Positions 34,756-45,551 of a DNA stretch of 64,000 bases are shown here, in pieces. Positions within the stretch are counted from its first letter, which is position 1, and each line of letters starts with the position of its first letter. The notes beneath the pieces were generated by a model, which ran no database searches, was not told where the DNA came from, and saw only the letters and a program-made list of their open reading frames with translations. A program made the position numbers and the translations under genes. The DNA lies in NCBI GenBank assembly GCA_013339765.2, contig CM023450.1:41818245-41882244 (forward strand). Reading direction: 5' to 3'. This DNA comes from Haemaphysalis longicornis. Its lineage: Eukaryota; Arthropoda; Arachnida; Ixodida; Ixodidae.

Positions 34756-37700
34756 TATTTTGCCAGCGCCCTGATACACCCCTGGATCACCCGCCCATCC
34801 CAGTCGATGAATACGTTTCATTCTCATTGAACTTAGCATGAATTATTCATCCACGTTGACAGCTTGCTGCTGGTCTTGCTTCAATGCAGAAGCAGCCGTA
34901 AGTAACCCCACCAGGACCTGTTTGCATGGGGCATTAGGGTTGTGAGCCGCAAATTTTAAACACTGCATTTCAGTTACTAGTATTCTTATAAATGCACAAG
35001 CATTACTTCACTCAATCGGTCGAAAGTACGGCACCTCGGGCACCCAGATGGCATGCAGAACAGCCGAGGAATAGCGCATAAAATGGCCATAGAAGCTTAA
35101 GTCTGGGTGCAGTTCGAATCAGGGGCCTCCAAGTTATAAGATAACAATACTTTAACAATACTTTATTTCAACTCGGGAAGGCCGGGGTGTGCTGGAAAGG
35201 CCAGCCTACAACCTAATAAGCCTAGCTTGAGTAAATGTGGGCCTAGTGAACAAGCTGTGGCTTTCGACTTAGAAACGCGCATTGGAGTCGTGCTAAGGTC
35301 AACACGAGTAGTCTGAGCACGCTAATTACAAAGTAGCAATTAGACATAGTAATAAAGAAAAGAAGACGACACAAAACGATATACTGTGTGTAGGTCATGA
35401 TCTAAAAAGTGGCCATGTTTAGCAATTGGACACTGATTCTTTTGCAATCACTACATCTTAAGGAGTGCTTAAGGGGGGAGACTGCTCTTAAAACAGGTCC
35501 TTTTAATTTCTAAGTAAACTCTGTAAAACTTGCCAGTCTTGCTGCTTTTTCCCCACTGATTTCAAATGTGCCATTATTTTTTCAGTCAGTAAATTAGTTT
35601 CCAAGATCATTAGAGATAATTAGCCACTTTTGGAGGAACAATAGACACAACAGTGTCAGTCATAAAGCAGTAATTTTATATTTTCCAATATTATGAACCC
35701 TGGTGAGTGCAATAAGACAGCCGGTTTTTTACAGCTCATTAAACTTTGGTGTTTGAAATGGGCATTCGAAATGGTTCCTTGCCACTGGTGCCACCAAAGT
35801 TTAATAAGCTGTAAAATTGGTTCCAAGTGGTGCATCAAAACACCGAATCTCTTATTGCACTCACCAGGGTTCATAATATTGTAAAATATAAATATTACAG
35901 TTTTATGACTGACACTGTTATGTCTACTGTTCCTCCGAAAATGGCCAATTATCTCCAATGATCTTGGAAACTAATTGACTGACTCAAAAAATAATGGCAT
36001 ATGTGAAATCAGTGGAAAACAAGCAGCAAGACTGGCAAGCTTAACAGAGGGTGACGTAGACATTAAAAGAAGCTGTTTTAAGAGCGGTGTCCTCCCTTAT
36101 GTGTCCTTGTAATTTTTTCAGTTATCAGGACATCACTTGGTGTATCCCTCTCAAAGTTGCTTGTGATTATTTGAAAGAGCAGTACAGGAAACTTTAACCT
36201 TCTTCTGTCTACACCTTAAAACACTTTTTCGCGTCTGCATTTCATTTTTTGGTAACGTGCAGACCTCAGTGAACATCCTGAAGGAAGTCTCTATGCTATC
36301 ATGAAATGTGATGTATGCCCAATCCTAGCAAAAATTTGTTAGTGCATATGTCCATACATATTTATGTAACATGCAATTCTTCTGGAATTCTGGAGTGCAA
36401 TTCTTCTGGACAAACATATGCACGAACTTGATACGCCCCTGGACTCTAGACTTCTTGATATGCCCCCGGGGTAATGTACAGCAGCTAATGTGAAAGAGCA
36501 CTGAAAAAACTGTTGGGCAGTTATTCTACTGCACGCATTTTTTTACGAATATTTCTAATGCTGCTGGATTGTACATTGCCAAGAGGGGTTGCCAGCCGAG
36601 AGAAGCACGCATGCTGAAATCATTTGCGACTAGTAAGAAGTGAGCATGACGTCGTTTAAGTTTGTAGGTGACAAACAGCAACCAGGTGCCCTTCATAGAA
36701 GATGCCGGCTAATGCGTTAAGCAGGGTCCTACCCCTTGTCATAAAAATGAGTCCCCCAATATAGAAGCAGGATGATTAGCCTGTTACTTGTGTCACCCAC
36801 AAAAACACTAACCCAGTCTTTAAAGTAAGCGAGATGCTGAATCACCAATGGCATTATGGGATAACATAAAATTTAAAAGAGTTACTTAGGCCAAGTTGTG
36901 ACCCCGGATCCCAACCATGAGGCAGACATAATTAGAAGGATAAGAATGGGGTGGAGTGCATATGGCAGACATTCTCTGATAATGAATGGCAGCCTACCAT
37001 TGTCCCTGAAGAATAAAGTGTATGACAGCTGCATCTCACCAGTACTCACCTACGGGGCAGAAACTTGGAGGCTCACTAAGAGGGTTCAACTTAAATTGAG
37101 AACGACTCAGCGGGCAATGGAGCGGAAGATGATGGGTGTAACATTAAGGGACCAGAAGAGAGCGGAGTGGGCCAGGGAACAAACGCGTGTTAAGGACATA
37201 TTAGTAGAAATTAAGAAGAAGAAATGGACGTGGGCAGGGCATGTAATGCGAAGGCAAGATTAAGGTCATTAAGGGTAACAGAGTGGATCCCAGAGAAGGC
37301 AAGCGGGGCAGAGGACGGCAGAAAGTTAGATAGGCAGATGAGATCAAGAAGTTTGCGGGGATAAATTGGTCGCAGTTAGCGCAGGACCCGGGTAATTGGA
37401 AATTAATGGGAGAGGCCTTTGCCCTGCAGTGGGCGTAGATAGGCTGGTGGTGATGATGATGATGACAAGCTGCATGGAGCAGGATCAGTACCCCAATCAT
37501 CAAGTAAAACAGCAGCCGTCCAAAGTATACCTAAATTCACTAAATAGGTCAAACGAGAAGTGGGACATTGGGCTTAGATCACAATCTTGCTCACTGAAGC
37601 ATTGGTGGGTTCTTTAGTTTCTCGTCACCTTGAGCAATGGAACGGGGGGTAGTGCATTTTTTTCACTTCTGGTGTAAGACTGCAGTGGGTCAACCTGCTC

Positions 37701-40700
37701 CTCACCACAAATATCTGCATCATAACGCACCTCCCTTATGTCAAAACAGGACCTGTTAGCCAGACATCCTCCCGCATTGCACAACAGGCAATGCCATACA
37801 CACAGGCGGACACCTAACATTTTTTCGCCAGCGCAATGTTTCCATTTATAAAACGACCCATTTATACTCTGTGGCCGGCCCCAATCCTAACAAAGGATGA
37901 ACACTTTTTCTGATAATAATTCTCATTTCCAAACGACCCATTTATACTCTGTGGCCGGCCCCAATCCTAACAAAGGATGAACACTTTTTCTGATAATAAT
38001 TCTCATTTACAAGATGAAATCAGCAGGTAACACCAAAAAGGTCAAAAGGCAAATTTCTTTGAAAGTCTGGCGTTATTTTGGCAGAATATGCACTTACGAG
38101 TATGATGAATAGCTAGGTTGGCTTGTATAGTACCTGAAACAGGAGGCATGCATGCTTGTAGCGCCAACACAAGGAAAACAATAACATGCACGTGCATGCA
38201 AAGCATTACCAGGCAGGGCAGAATAAGGGCATCTTTTATTCAGTCATGTTACACATATGCCCTTATGAGTGTGCATTTGTGATGCAAGCTCGCTACAGGC
38301 CATGCATTTAAGGCAATTGTCTGCAGCGCTTACCAAAAGTTCGCAAAAAAAAAGAAAAATGTTAGGCTGGCAGCAAAGTGTAGTACATTATTGGGGATTG
38401 TATAAACATTGCAATGATAATTTCAGAAACAAATATACAACTTAAGCTCAGCCATTAAATTCCACCTAACCTTGATTAACTACTCAGGGAAGCACATCAT
38501 CCGGGTTATTGGCACTAAAAAAACAAGAAAACGAAGCAAGAATGCATAAAAATCGTATACGAGTAATTTAGATGGTTGGAGCATCGCATTTTGCAAATAG
38601 CAATGAGGAAACTTGCACAATAGGGCTTGTAAGCTAATAAATCAATTTGTTCAGGACGCATGCATGATCTAGTGCTGTGGAACCTAGAACATACATCCCT
38701 TGTTTATGCAATTGCCCGCATTTTATGACGATATGGCACACAGCCCTGTGAAAATCCCAATGGAAGCCATTGATCGAGTTCAAATTATACGGTGTTTAAC
38801 TGTCGGTATTCCACTTCATGCAATAGCTGACAAATGACACAGGCCGCCGACTGATGCCGCATACTTATGAAACAGTGGTGGCAAGCAGCACAATAAGTGG
38901 CATTACCTCCATTTCCCCCCAGTTCCCAGCCTCGCTCCTCTATTTCGTAATTCGTTATCATCGTGTATTACTAGCTTTATTTCTAACTTTATGTTATTGC
39001 TTGCATTACACAGCGACCCAATTATGCAAAACTTATGCGCAGTCCCAAGAAAGTCGTATAGCCGAGGTTCACAGTACTATAACAGTGCCAGTTAAAACTC
39101 TACAAGGCAAACTGCTTCCCAAAAATGGCAGCTGACACTGCCCTGAGAAAGCCATCGAGCATGAACGGCTGAAATGAACCTCCTGACTGAGCTTGTAAGC
39201 AAACAAGCCAGCATTCCTAGCACAGGACATGCAGCTTTCAATTGTTTTTGGCCAATTCCCTATGCGGGTTGACACCCAATGGCATTTTGTTGACACCACA
39301 TGCATCCTAGATCTCTGTCAGCAACTGAATGGCCTTTGCATCCTCAGTCGGCTGCCCGCAGAGATGTGCAATATGCTCTTATTAGCACGAGGTAGTTTTT
39401 CCTTGACACCGTTTAACCTTCAAGATTGTTAAATGGCAATGGCTGCACTCATAGTGCCATTGCTGGCGCCAGTTGAGGTGGATTCTGCTAACCACAATAA
39501 ATTATTATTCCACATCCTGTACCTCACAGCAGCACATAAAGCTTGTGGATAAAATCAAAATTATGCTAAAGTAATGTCAAAACAGCTGTGAGTGAGTGAC
39601 TATGATCTCAGCTTCAGAATCTACGAGGGTTTGGTTCAATCTGCGGTACTGCTGGCAAGTACATATTCCTCCAAATGCATGCTTCCATGCATTGCTGAAT
39701 TCACATATGCACATGCACAAAGTTCGAAGATGGCTTGGGTACTGCCAGAAGCATGCTATACCTAAAATCTGGCCTCACAATAGCGCACCTTTTAGCAAGT
39801 TGGTAGTGAGTGGCTCAAATTTTAGGCACTTCAATTTTGCTACCACCCTTGTTTTGGAATTACCAGCGATGCAAAAGGAAAAGGAGGTGCATGCTGTATT
39901 TTATCTTGATTATTTTGAGCCTTGACATGGCATGCTAAACAGGAGCTGGCCAAGAAGCCAACCTCTCTTTCCTCCATGTTTAAAGTGCTAATGAGTACTC
40001 GCACCCTAACAAGGGGTGGAGATAGTACCGCACTTTTGGACACTAGCATGCGCAACTGCCCGTGGTGTAGGTGAGGGTGTCGCTTGAGACGCTCAGCCAC
40101 CCGTGTTTCAGACTGCCCACCAGAGCATAAAAAAAGTGTGGCTTCGCCAACACACAGAGCACAACTCTCCCTTCCCACAAGGGCCACTTTCAATTGATGG
40201 GAGAACATGCCAACTGTCTGGACAGTCTAAACTGAAGCGGCCGTCAGAGGTAAAATGTGGAGATCAGAAGGTGAACCTGTGATTCAGTGTACGTCACCAC
40301 ACATTCATGTAATGCCACCACAGCCAAGCTGTGCCTCTTGGCTCTCCTTCAGCCGTTTTCAGTCTAGACAGTGCGACACCATTCCTGGCAGAATCAAGAG
40401 CCCTTGCTGTTATATCTTATGATGGACGGCAGCTTACTGCTGGGGAGGCGGAGGTCCCATTGGGTGCTGTGCTCCGGCTCCTTGCGGAGGCGGCGGTGGC
40501 TGGTAGCTGGGCTGCGACGGGGGCTGGTACGGAGGCACGTACCGTGCTGACAAGGGCGTCCCCCCCCTGGTGGCTGCTGCTGACGTGGCCGTTGGAGGAG
40601 GAGGAGGGCCAGGCATGGGGCCAGAGGAGGCGTAGCTGGGGGATGGGCCCGGCTGGAAGGAGGGCGCCATCGGCTGGAAAGAGGGCGCCACTGGCCGCAA

Positions 40701-43700
40701 GGGGGCCTGGCTCTGCGTCACCGTCTGCGGGGGCATGGCAGGCTGGAATGTGGCCGGCACGGTCGTCACAACTGGCGGGGACGACGGGGAGCTCGGCTGC
40801 GGTGGCTGCGTCCTCTCTGCGCTCGCCACGTTGCTCTCATCTGGGCAGTCACACAAATGCCATTCTCTCAACTCAGTCACAGACTTCATGACAAAGAACA
40901 CGTAACTGCGTAACTACTGTTCTCTGAGCTAAGTCACATTCCACGAGAAAGAAGCCGGCAAACAAAACACGGTCCAGAATGTGTACGAGTCACACTTCCA
41001 ATGCGATTGCAAAATCATTGGCATGAGCCAACATTCCGCAGAAGCAGCTGCCACCAATCAAAGTACAAATAATAAAATCAAAATTCAGTGTATGCTCATT
41101 GCTGAATTGGTTTCTACACAACCGTGCAGTGTGCACGAGACCCCACTGAGGTTTCTTTCTCATGAACAAGTATTTTGAGCAAATTCCTTTGATTATTTGC
41201 ACTGTCCAAGGCTGGTGACTGAAAAACCCCATTGCGATGCTTTTTGTTTTGTTTTGTTTTTTCAGCTCAATGCTCCCATATTTTCCTGGAATTTGGAAAT
41301 GTTCATAAGACATTACCATAGCTTTTTTTTTTTTAACGCTCTATGAACTGCACTGCTATAAGGATGCATGTAAACTGCACATCATTTACCCTTATTTTCT
41401 GTTTTTTTCTGCGTGCTGTGTTCCATCTATACCTGGTGCCCTGCAGGACAGAGGCCAGCCCCAGGTAAGCAGCTAGAGTAGGTCGAGGCACTTCTGTGGC
41501 AGCACTCAACGATTTCAATAAACAATTTCAATTGCAGTGTTCCAAGAGCTGATCTGCTGTTTTTTCTACAACTCTAGGCCCACGCAGGCTGTGCCACGGT
41601 GCTAAACGGTCAACATTGGGTCATGTACTGGCACAGGCCACGTGCAAAACAAAGAAGCTGCCCTCCATACCACTGATGAGCCAGCCTTACAGGAAATTGC
41701 TTGAAGGAGTTAACAGCACTGTAGACAAGGATGCTCAAGAAAGGAAAGGCAGGAGAAGGTGCTGAACTAAAAGTGATTTTTATTCAGACAAGAATGACAT
41801 ATAAACCCTGACACAATCCGTGCTGGTGCCAAGGATTGGCCTCTCTTTAGATTGCTTGCTTCCACAATAAAACTGCGTATGTTAGTCACCACTGTGCCTG
41901 TGTTGCGTCTTTGCCTCAGTCTGTTGTTTCACGCAGCAGTAGAATGAACCAGTACCAACTAGCCCAGTCCACAGTTTCTTTAACATATTTGTCAATGTGA
42001 TCGATTCGTCAGCTCGATGAACTGCCCTATTACGAATTGCCCCATGCGATGAACTGCCCTACTAGGAATAGCCTTTTGACGAATTGCTTGTATTCACTGG
42101 CGAGGCACGTATGCAGGCAATCGTGTGAGTGCGCCGTCACTGGTTACGCCGGGCTCCGCGGGATGGCGGCACTTGTCAGTGCTAAGCACGACTGTTGGAC
42201 GTTAACTCAACCTCATCGAACGCAAAGTATTGCCTCGAGTCCAATGTGGGTGCGATTATTAACATCTCTGTCGACAACACCATTGAGAATTGGGTTGAAA
42301 CGGAGTAGACGACACAGGCCGGCATTTTTTTTCTTTGGCGTGCGGACGCAGTGGCCCAAGCCACACCATGTCCGTGGCGCATTGGCCGTGCCTGTGGCCG
42401 TTTCCAGTGTTGCCAAGCGAAGAAATTGGAAGCTAAACTTTTCAACAAATACCACCTACAGTCCCAGAGCCGTCCTGTCTTAGCGCTGTTCATTTCATGC
42501 AACAAACCAACTGTCCCTGCACAACCATAACCTTAGATTCATTACACTGAAATTTTTTGAAGAAAAAGTTAACTCAAGGTGCAATGCCGCATCTCTTAAA
42601 CACCGCAAAATGTAAAATAAACATACCGAACAACTATTCCTGAACACTCCTTAAAGCAGACATCACCATTTCAACACTACAAACAGGCTGCTTAAAAATA
42701 CCACAAGTGGTTCGCCATGGTTTGTTCTGATTTTGATATTGTTTTTTGGTGTCGTGTACAATTGCAGCCAAAATATTTGTAGTAGTAAACAAGTGAGCTA
42801 CCATCCCTTGATACTGTCAGTAATATCAACGACAGCCACCTGTTGATAAACAGCAAGTGCATGGACATCTTGTCGCCTGTAACAGTCCACGTATAATTAA
42901 CATGCAATGGCACCACTGCCAAGCTGCCTAAATTGCAGTATATGAGATATATCAGTCACAGTCCCAATACAGCCAGCCGGTACCACTGTGAAGTTACTGC
43001 TCACGTGCACGCAGTGATTGCGCATCGAGGCTAGCTTTCCCCGGTACGCATTGCATCATTATAGCGCTTGTCCGTTGTCTGCTCTGCTATGTGTTATCTG
43101 CTGCGTACCATTTTAGGGGCATGCTTTTTTAGCCTTTTAATGCATGTGCACTAAAAAAAATTTACTTTCTGCGTTCCAAGGCAATTACGAAGCTGACAAG
43201 TGTTGAATCCTCATTTCAGGCATTGAACACATTGACTTTCACTCATTTTGCTTCATCCTAGAGTGAATTTTTGTTTTCGTTACAATAACTGAGTCACTAA
43301 ATGAAAACTTTTTTTTTTTTTGCAGCAAGAAAATGCAGTGTCAGCGCTGATTGTTACTTTATGATTTAGCAAAGCCAACTGTTAGTACGACCTTTGCTTT
43401 GATCTCAAACAACATCGTGGAACCTTTGCAAGTGCAAGCAAAATGTTGATAGCATATGACGCACAACACAACACATGACAAACGAACACTTTGATAATGT
43501 TGCACATGCTATGACACGCCAACCTCGCTCCACAAGCACTTTGTGGCAACAACTTGTGGTAGCGTCTGTACCGAACAATGCAATGTCCCGTGTTCACCCT
43601 GACTGTGAACAATGTAGTACTGTTCGAGAAAATGTGGTGGGAAAGGTTAGGTTCAATAACCCATTTGTGAACAAACAAAGCATCGTTTGGCGTGGACCGA

Positions 43701-44097
43701 GGCCAACAACGCTGTGACAGACCTGAGCTTTTAAGACGAAGCTGTCACGCCCGAACGGAATTCGCTGTCCCCGTACAAAAACTGCTTTTTTTTTTCAGCG
43801 CCGTACTTTGTTTCCACCGCGTATACCTATGACCGTTTAATTTATTCGAAAGATAAGAACACATCGCAAAAGCACCGCGAGGTCACAGACACAGACTATT
43901 CTTGGCGCTTAAAGGTTAATTAAACCAATAAAATTCCTGCGACCTGTGCTCTAAAAACAACCACTGGAAAGACGTTTGCACATAATCACCATACCTGGCT
44001 TCCCCTCCGGAGTATCGGAGTGCATTGCAGCGTCTTTGACGGCAACGAACTCAAACGTGGAGTCCCCGTTTGTATCGTCTGCCGCTTCCTCCATCAT
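26703..44097 (-). CDS. PRRC1: PRRC1, proline-rich and coiled-coil-containing protein 1
   Basis: Six minus-strand coding exons (43995-44097, 40438-40840, 34568-34718, 33551-33605, 32168-32442, 26703-27003) join in phase to about 428 residues, close to the 445 of the vertebrate protein. PRRC1 is a cytosolic protein reported at ER exit sites, where it affects COPII coats. In order: a short acidic N-terminus (MMEEAADDTNGD), a Pro/Gln-rich region of about 130 residues, VWGWLKGNDFLSKVAEKAK, NSVDSMITTLDPGMKEFI, and a C-terminal domain with an NTPase-like fold (SGGDIDVLVASDDDVRVIG, WFDVHCLVLKDD, QATPVPAEFI, LRWCGLAVTVGEV). One extra base in the CCC run (plus-strand GGG at 32297-32299) breaks the frame after SNMAPQP; downstream the correct frame stays open and joins exon 6, so the gene is probably intact in life. 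Confidence 0.92.
27634..28542. mobile_element. Tigger/pogo-like element relic, 909 bp, in PRRC1 intron 5
   Basis: The left end CAGTCAAATCTCGATATAAC and the right end (reverse complement) CAGTCAAATTTCATTACTAC face each other and abut TA on both sides (27632-27633, 28543-28544). Subterminal copies of AATCGTTCGTTAT and AAATTCGTAGT are seen. No transposase frame survives. Confidence 0.75.
28863..28936 (+). mobile_element. tRNA-like SINE head
   Basis: TGTGGCCGTGTGGTCTC resembles an A-box and CAAGTTCGAATCCCCG a B-box, followed by a T-rich run at 28940. Too degenerate for a functional tRNA. Confidence 0.4.
29896..30141 (-). mobile_element. tRNA-derived SINE (Ruka type), copy 4, with TSD
   Basis: Complete copy with a short TGAT tail and the head ending CCGCCGCGGGT. 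It is flanked by a perfect 13-bp direct repeat CATTTCACAAGTT (29883-29895 and 30142-30154), showing insertion by target-primed reverse transcription. Confidence 0.92.
30424..30568. repeat. Foldback hairpin, 60-bp arms
   Basis: The left arm from GCATGAATGGAACTAAAAG (30424-30483) and the right arm (30508-30568) are reverse complements at about 80 to 85 percent by eye, around a 24-base AT-rich loop. Possibly a small MITE; no flanking duplication was found. Confidence 0.75.
31041..31915. mobile_element. Tigger/pogo-like MITE interrupted by a SINE
   Basis: The left end CAGAGAAAGCTCGTCAATTC and the right end (reverse complement) CAGTAACAGCTCGTTAATTC match each other and the element at 1388-1996. 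TA precedes the left end; CA follows the right, a decayed TA. The SINE at 31429-31673 lies inside. Confidence 0.8.
31429..31673 (+). mobile_element. tRNA-derived SINE (Ruka type), copy 5
   Basis: The best-preserved copy: ACCCGCTGCGGTGGCTCAGT head, B-box GCGGGTTCGATTCCC, body, TTAAACCCTAC and an (AATC)n tail. Near-identical flanks TGGCAGACGAA and TGGCAGACAAA are its likely target-site duplication. Confidence 0.92.
32168..32442 (-). CDS. PRRC1: PRRC1 exon 5, with one-base insertion
   Basis: Begins after CCGTTGCAG; encodes SGGDIDVLVASDD through ITMPPSNMAPQP, then the frame shifts because the CCC run has one C too many. In the shifted frame the expected GFAAGLKAAEDKITSL follows to the donor at 32167. 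Confidence 0.88.
33551..33605 (-). CDS. PRRC1: PRRC1 exon 4 (55 bases)
   Basis: A micro-exon encoding NSVDSMITTLDPGMKEFI, nearly identical to the vertebrate sequence. Acceptor TTTCAG, donor GTAAGT. Confidence 0.93.
34568..34718 (-). CDS. PRRC1: PRRC1 exon 3
   Basis: Encodes HGSGDQSFAVSLPTDYDSAT and VWGWLKGNDFLSKVAEKAK. The acceptor is a run of 32 T followed by CAG; the donor is GTAAGC. Confidence 0.9.
34722..34753 (-). repeat. T32 homopolymer as polypyrimidine tract
   Basis: On the PRRC1 strand, 32 consecutive T run straight into the CAG of the exon 3 acceptor. Confidence 0.85.
35473..36096. mobile_element. Foldback MITE, TTAA type, 624 bp
   Basis: Almost the whole element is one inverted repeat with arms of about 300 bases: GGGGGGAGACTGCTCTTAAA on the left pairs with the right end, and the arms run to a short centre near 35785 (AAACTTTGGTG facing CACCAAAGTTT). 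TTAA (35469-35472) precedes it and TTAT (36097-36100) follows. No coding capacity. Confidence 0.85.
36890..37465 (+). mobile_element. RTE/CR1-type LINE 3' fragment
   Basis: The frame from 36898 encodes the region after the reverse transcriptase fingers/palm: KVYDSCISPVLTYGAETW, then RTTQRAMERKMMGVTLRDQK and KWTWAGHVMRRQD. A stop and frameshift follow, then GRGRQKVR and EIKKFAGINW in another frame. It ends with a GGTGATGATGATGATGA tail, as RTE elements do. 5'-truncated and dead; antisense to PRRC1 in intron 2. Confidence 0.85.
37851..38010. repeat. Tandem duplication, 2 x 80 bp
   Basis: AAACGACCCATTTATACTCT begins at 37851 and again at 37931. The two copies are practically identical, suggesting a recent event. 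Confidence 0.93.
38011..40437. other. PRRC1 intron 2, no element named
   Basis: AT-rich intron sequence without a recognised gene, SINE or TIR element. Confidence 0.4.
40438..40840 (-). CDS. PRRC1: PRRC1 exon 2 (proline-rich)
   Basis: Acceptor ACTGCCCAG, donor GTAAGC. It encodes DESNVASAERTQ followed by a long Pro/Gln/Ser/Ala-rich low-complexity region with PPYQPPSQPSYQPPPPPQ. A 186-codon plus-strand frame over the same bases is only its shadow. Confidence 0.9.
40841..43994. other. PRRC1 intron 1
   Basis: No gene is recognised. At 42005-42090 there are short direct repeats (GATGAACTGCCCTA, ATTACGAATTGC) that recall the subterminal repeats of the hAT element at 11141, but no ends could be set. 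Confidence 0.4.
43995..44097 (-). CDS. PRRC1: PRRC1 exon 1 (start)
   Basis: Two ATG codons in a row in the context ACCATGATGG; the first is taken as start. Encodes an acidic N-terminus ending TPEGKP plus one base, with donor G|GTATGG. Confidence 0.88.
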
Positions 44098-44788
44098 GGT
44101 GACTGCAACGTATCAGGTGCAAATTCAGTGTCCCCTTGCCAACAGCTGGGATCTAAGATGAAACAACCTACTTCGCAGTTACAACCACACCTTCAATAGC
44201 ATATGTCACGTCCAACAACAAAACACACCTTTCTTATGAACTACGCCAAGAATGAAGGTATCATATTCTTTTTCCGGTTTTAAGAAACCAAGTTAGCCAA
44301 AAAAGCGAAAGCAAACAAAATAGTTTCACCACCGCGGATGTGTTTGTGAGCGATCACGAGATACGCGCACGGTCGGTGCAGACAGACGCAATCACTAGCG
44401 CACTAAGCAGCGCTACGTCAGGCAAAAGTACAACTTACATATGGCTGAGCTTGTAGCTTTAAGAATTTGCAAGGTTTGTACAGACGATAGCTTTTTACCA
44501 AGAAGAAACAAAACGCACGGTATTCACGGACATTGAAAACGAAATCAGCAGCCACGTCTAAACCAGTGTTGTTACCTGCCCCATATTTGCGAAAGGTAAC
44601 AGTAAAACGAGTACATAACTGGTATAAAATTTAAGTTAAAACAAGTTGCGCCTTATTTTGCTTACAAATAATTAAATTTAACGTTTATTACTTTACAAAA
44701 ATATTTGTTTTGGCTTTTGAACAGTCGCTTGAGGCGCTAGCTCGCTAACCAAGCGTGTGGCAGCGGGCAACACTGGGATGTTTTCAAA
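44098..44788. promoter_or_regulatory. Head-to-head intergenic region PRRC1 / MRPS7
   Basis: 691 bases separate the two start codons, which point away from each other. The region must hold both promoters. I see no TATA box at a sensible distance from MRPS7, and no CpG island. Motif-level calls are not possible by eye. Confidence 0.55.
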
Positions 44789-45487
44789 ATGGCTGCTTCC
44801 ATGTCGGGCGGTATGTTCCGCTCTGGGAGTGTTGTTTCTCGCAAGTTGCGCCCAGTTCACACTGCCCTTGTGCGAACGTCCGTGTACGACAAAAACCACA
44901 TAGACCCCGTCGCCGATAAGAAGCGAATAGAAGAGCTGGAAGCGGCGGGCGAAACCGAAAGCCTGAGGTTTGTCCCTGTCAAGGCCACGCCGAGCGACGT
45001 TACAACGTCCGTATTTTACGACGCCACGCTCCACAAATTCATAAACATGTTGATGCGCGAGGGCAAGAAAGCCCTCGCGAGGGAAAACATTGAACTGGGG
45101 CTGTTCAATGTGAAACGGATTCAGCTGGCGAAGTACAACCGCGCAGCGGATGAAGAAGCCAAGCGGAAGATTGAGTGCAACCCTGTGACCATACTGCACA
45201 CAGCGTTGGAGAACTGCCGCCCTGTTGTGGAACTGAGTCCGATAAAGCGAGGCGGAATCACCTACCAAGTGCCCGTGCCCATGACCGAAAACAGGTCTCG
45301 GTTTCTTTCGATGAAGTGGATGATCGACGCCGTCAACGACAAAGACCAGAAAGTCCGGTTCTCCGACCAGCTCGCCAAAGAACTGCTCGATGCTTACAAC
45401 AATCAAGGTCGAGTCGTCAAGAAGAAGCACGAACTGCACAAGCAGTGCGAAGCCAACAAAGCCTATGCCCATTACAGGTGGTCGTAG
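44789..45487 (+). CDS. MRPS7: Mitochondrial small ribosomal subunit protein uS7m
   Basis: A single uninterrupted frame of 232 codons. uS7m binds the head of the small mitoribosomal subunit rRNA near the mRNA exit and is needed for its assembly. The N-terminus (MAASMSGGMFRSGSVVSRKL) is basic and Ser-rich, as expected for mitochondrial import. The S7 domain covers roughly residues 70-225: VFYDATLHKFINMLMREGKK, NPVTILHTALENCRPVVEL, KRGGITYQVPVPMTENRSRF, then FSDQLAKELLDAYNNQG and KKKHELHKQCEANKAYAHYR at the end. Length agrees with animal MRPS7. The gene has no intron, whereas the vertebrate gene is split, so a retrocopy origin or old intron loss is possible. The 360-codon minus-strand frame across it is a shadow. 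Confidence 0.95.
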   Translation: MAASMSGGMFRSGSVVSRKLRPVHTALVRTSVYDKNHIDPVADKKRIEELEAAGETESLRFVPVKATPSDVTTSVFYDATLHKFINMLMREGKKALARENIELGLFNVKRIQLAKYNRAADEEAKRKIECNPVTILHTALENCRPVVELSPIKRGGITYQVPVPMTENRSRFLSMKWMIDAVNDKDQKVRFSDQLAKELLDAYNNQGRVVKKKHELHKQCEANKAYAHYRWS

Positions 45488-45545
45488 TGCCCGAATTCGC
45501 TCGCCTGTCCCACGGTGCGCTGCCCTTTCCATTAGTTGTATAGGA

Positions 45546-45551
45546 AATAAA
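45546..45551 (+). terminator. MRPS7: MRPS7 polyadenylation signal
   Basis: AATAAA 59 bases after the MRPS7 stop codon, followed by a T-rich stretch. It implies a very short 3' UTR. Confidence 0.7.

Noticed and set aside
35030..35125. Possible tRNA-like box (GCAGTTCGAATCAGG)
   Set aside because: There is a B-box-like word but no A-box at the right distance and no cloverleaf.
40331..40891. 186-codon plus-strand frame, Ala/Gly/Trp-rich
   Set aside because: It is the complement of the proline-rich exon 2 of PRRC1.
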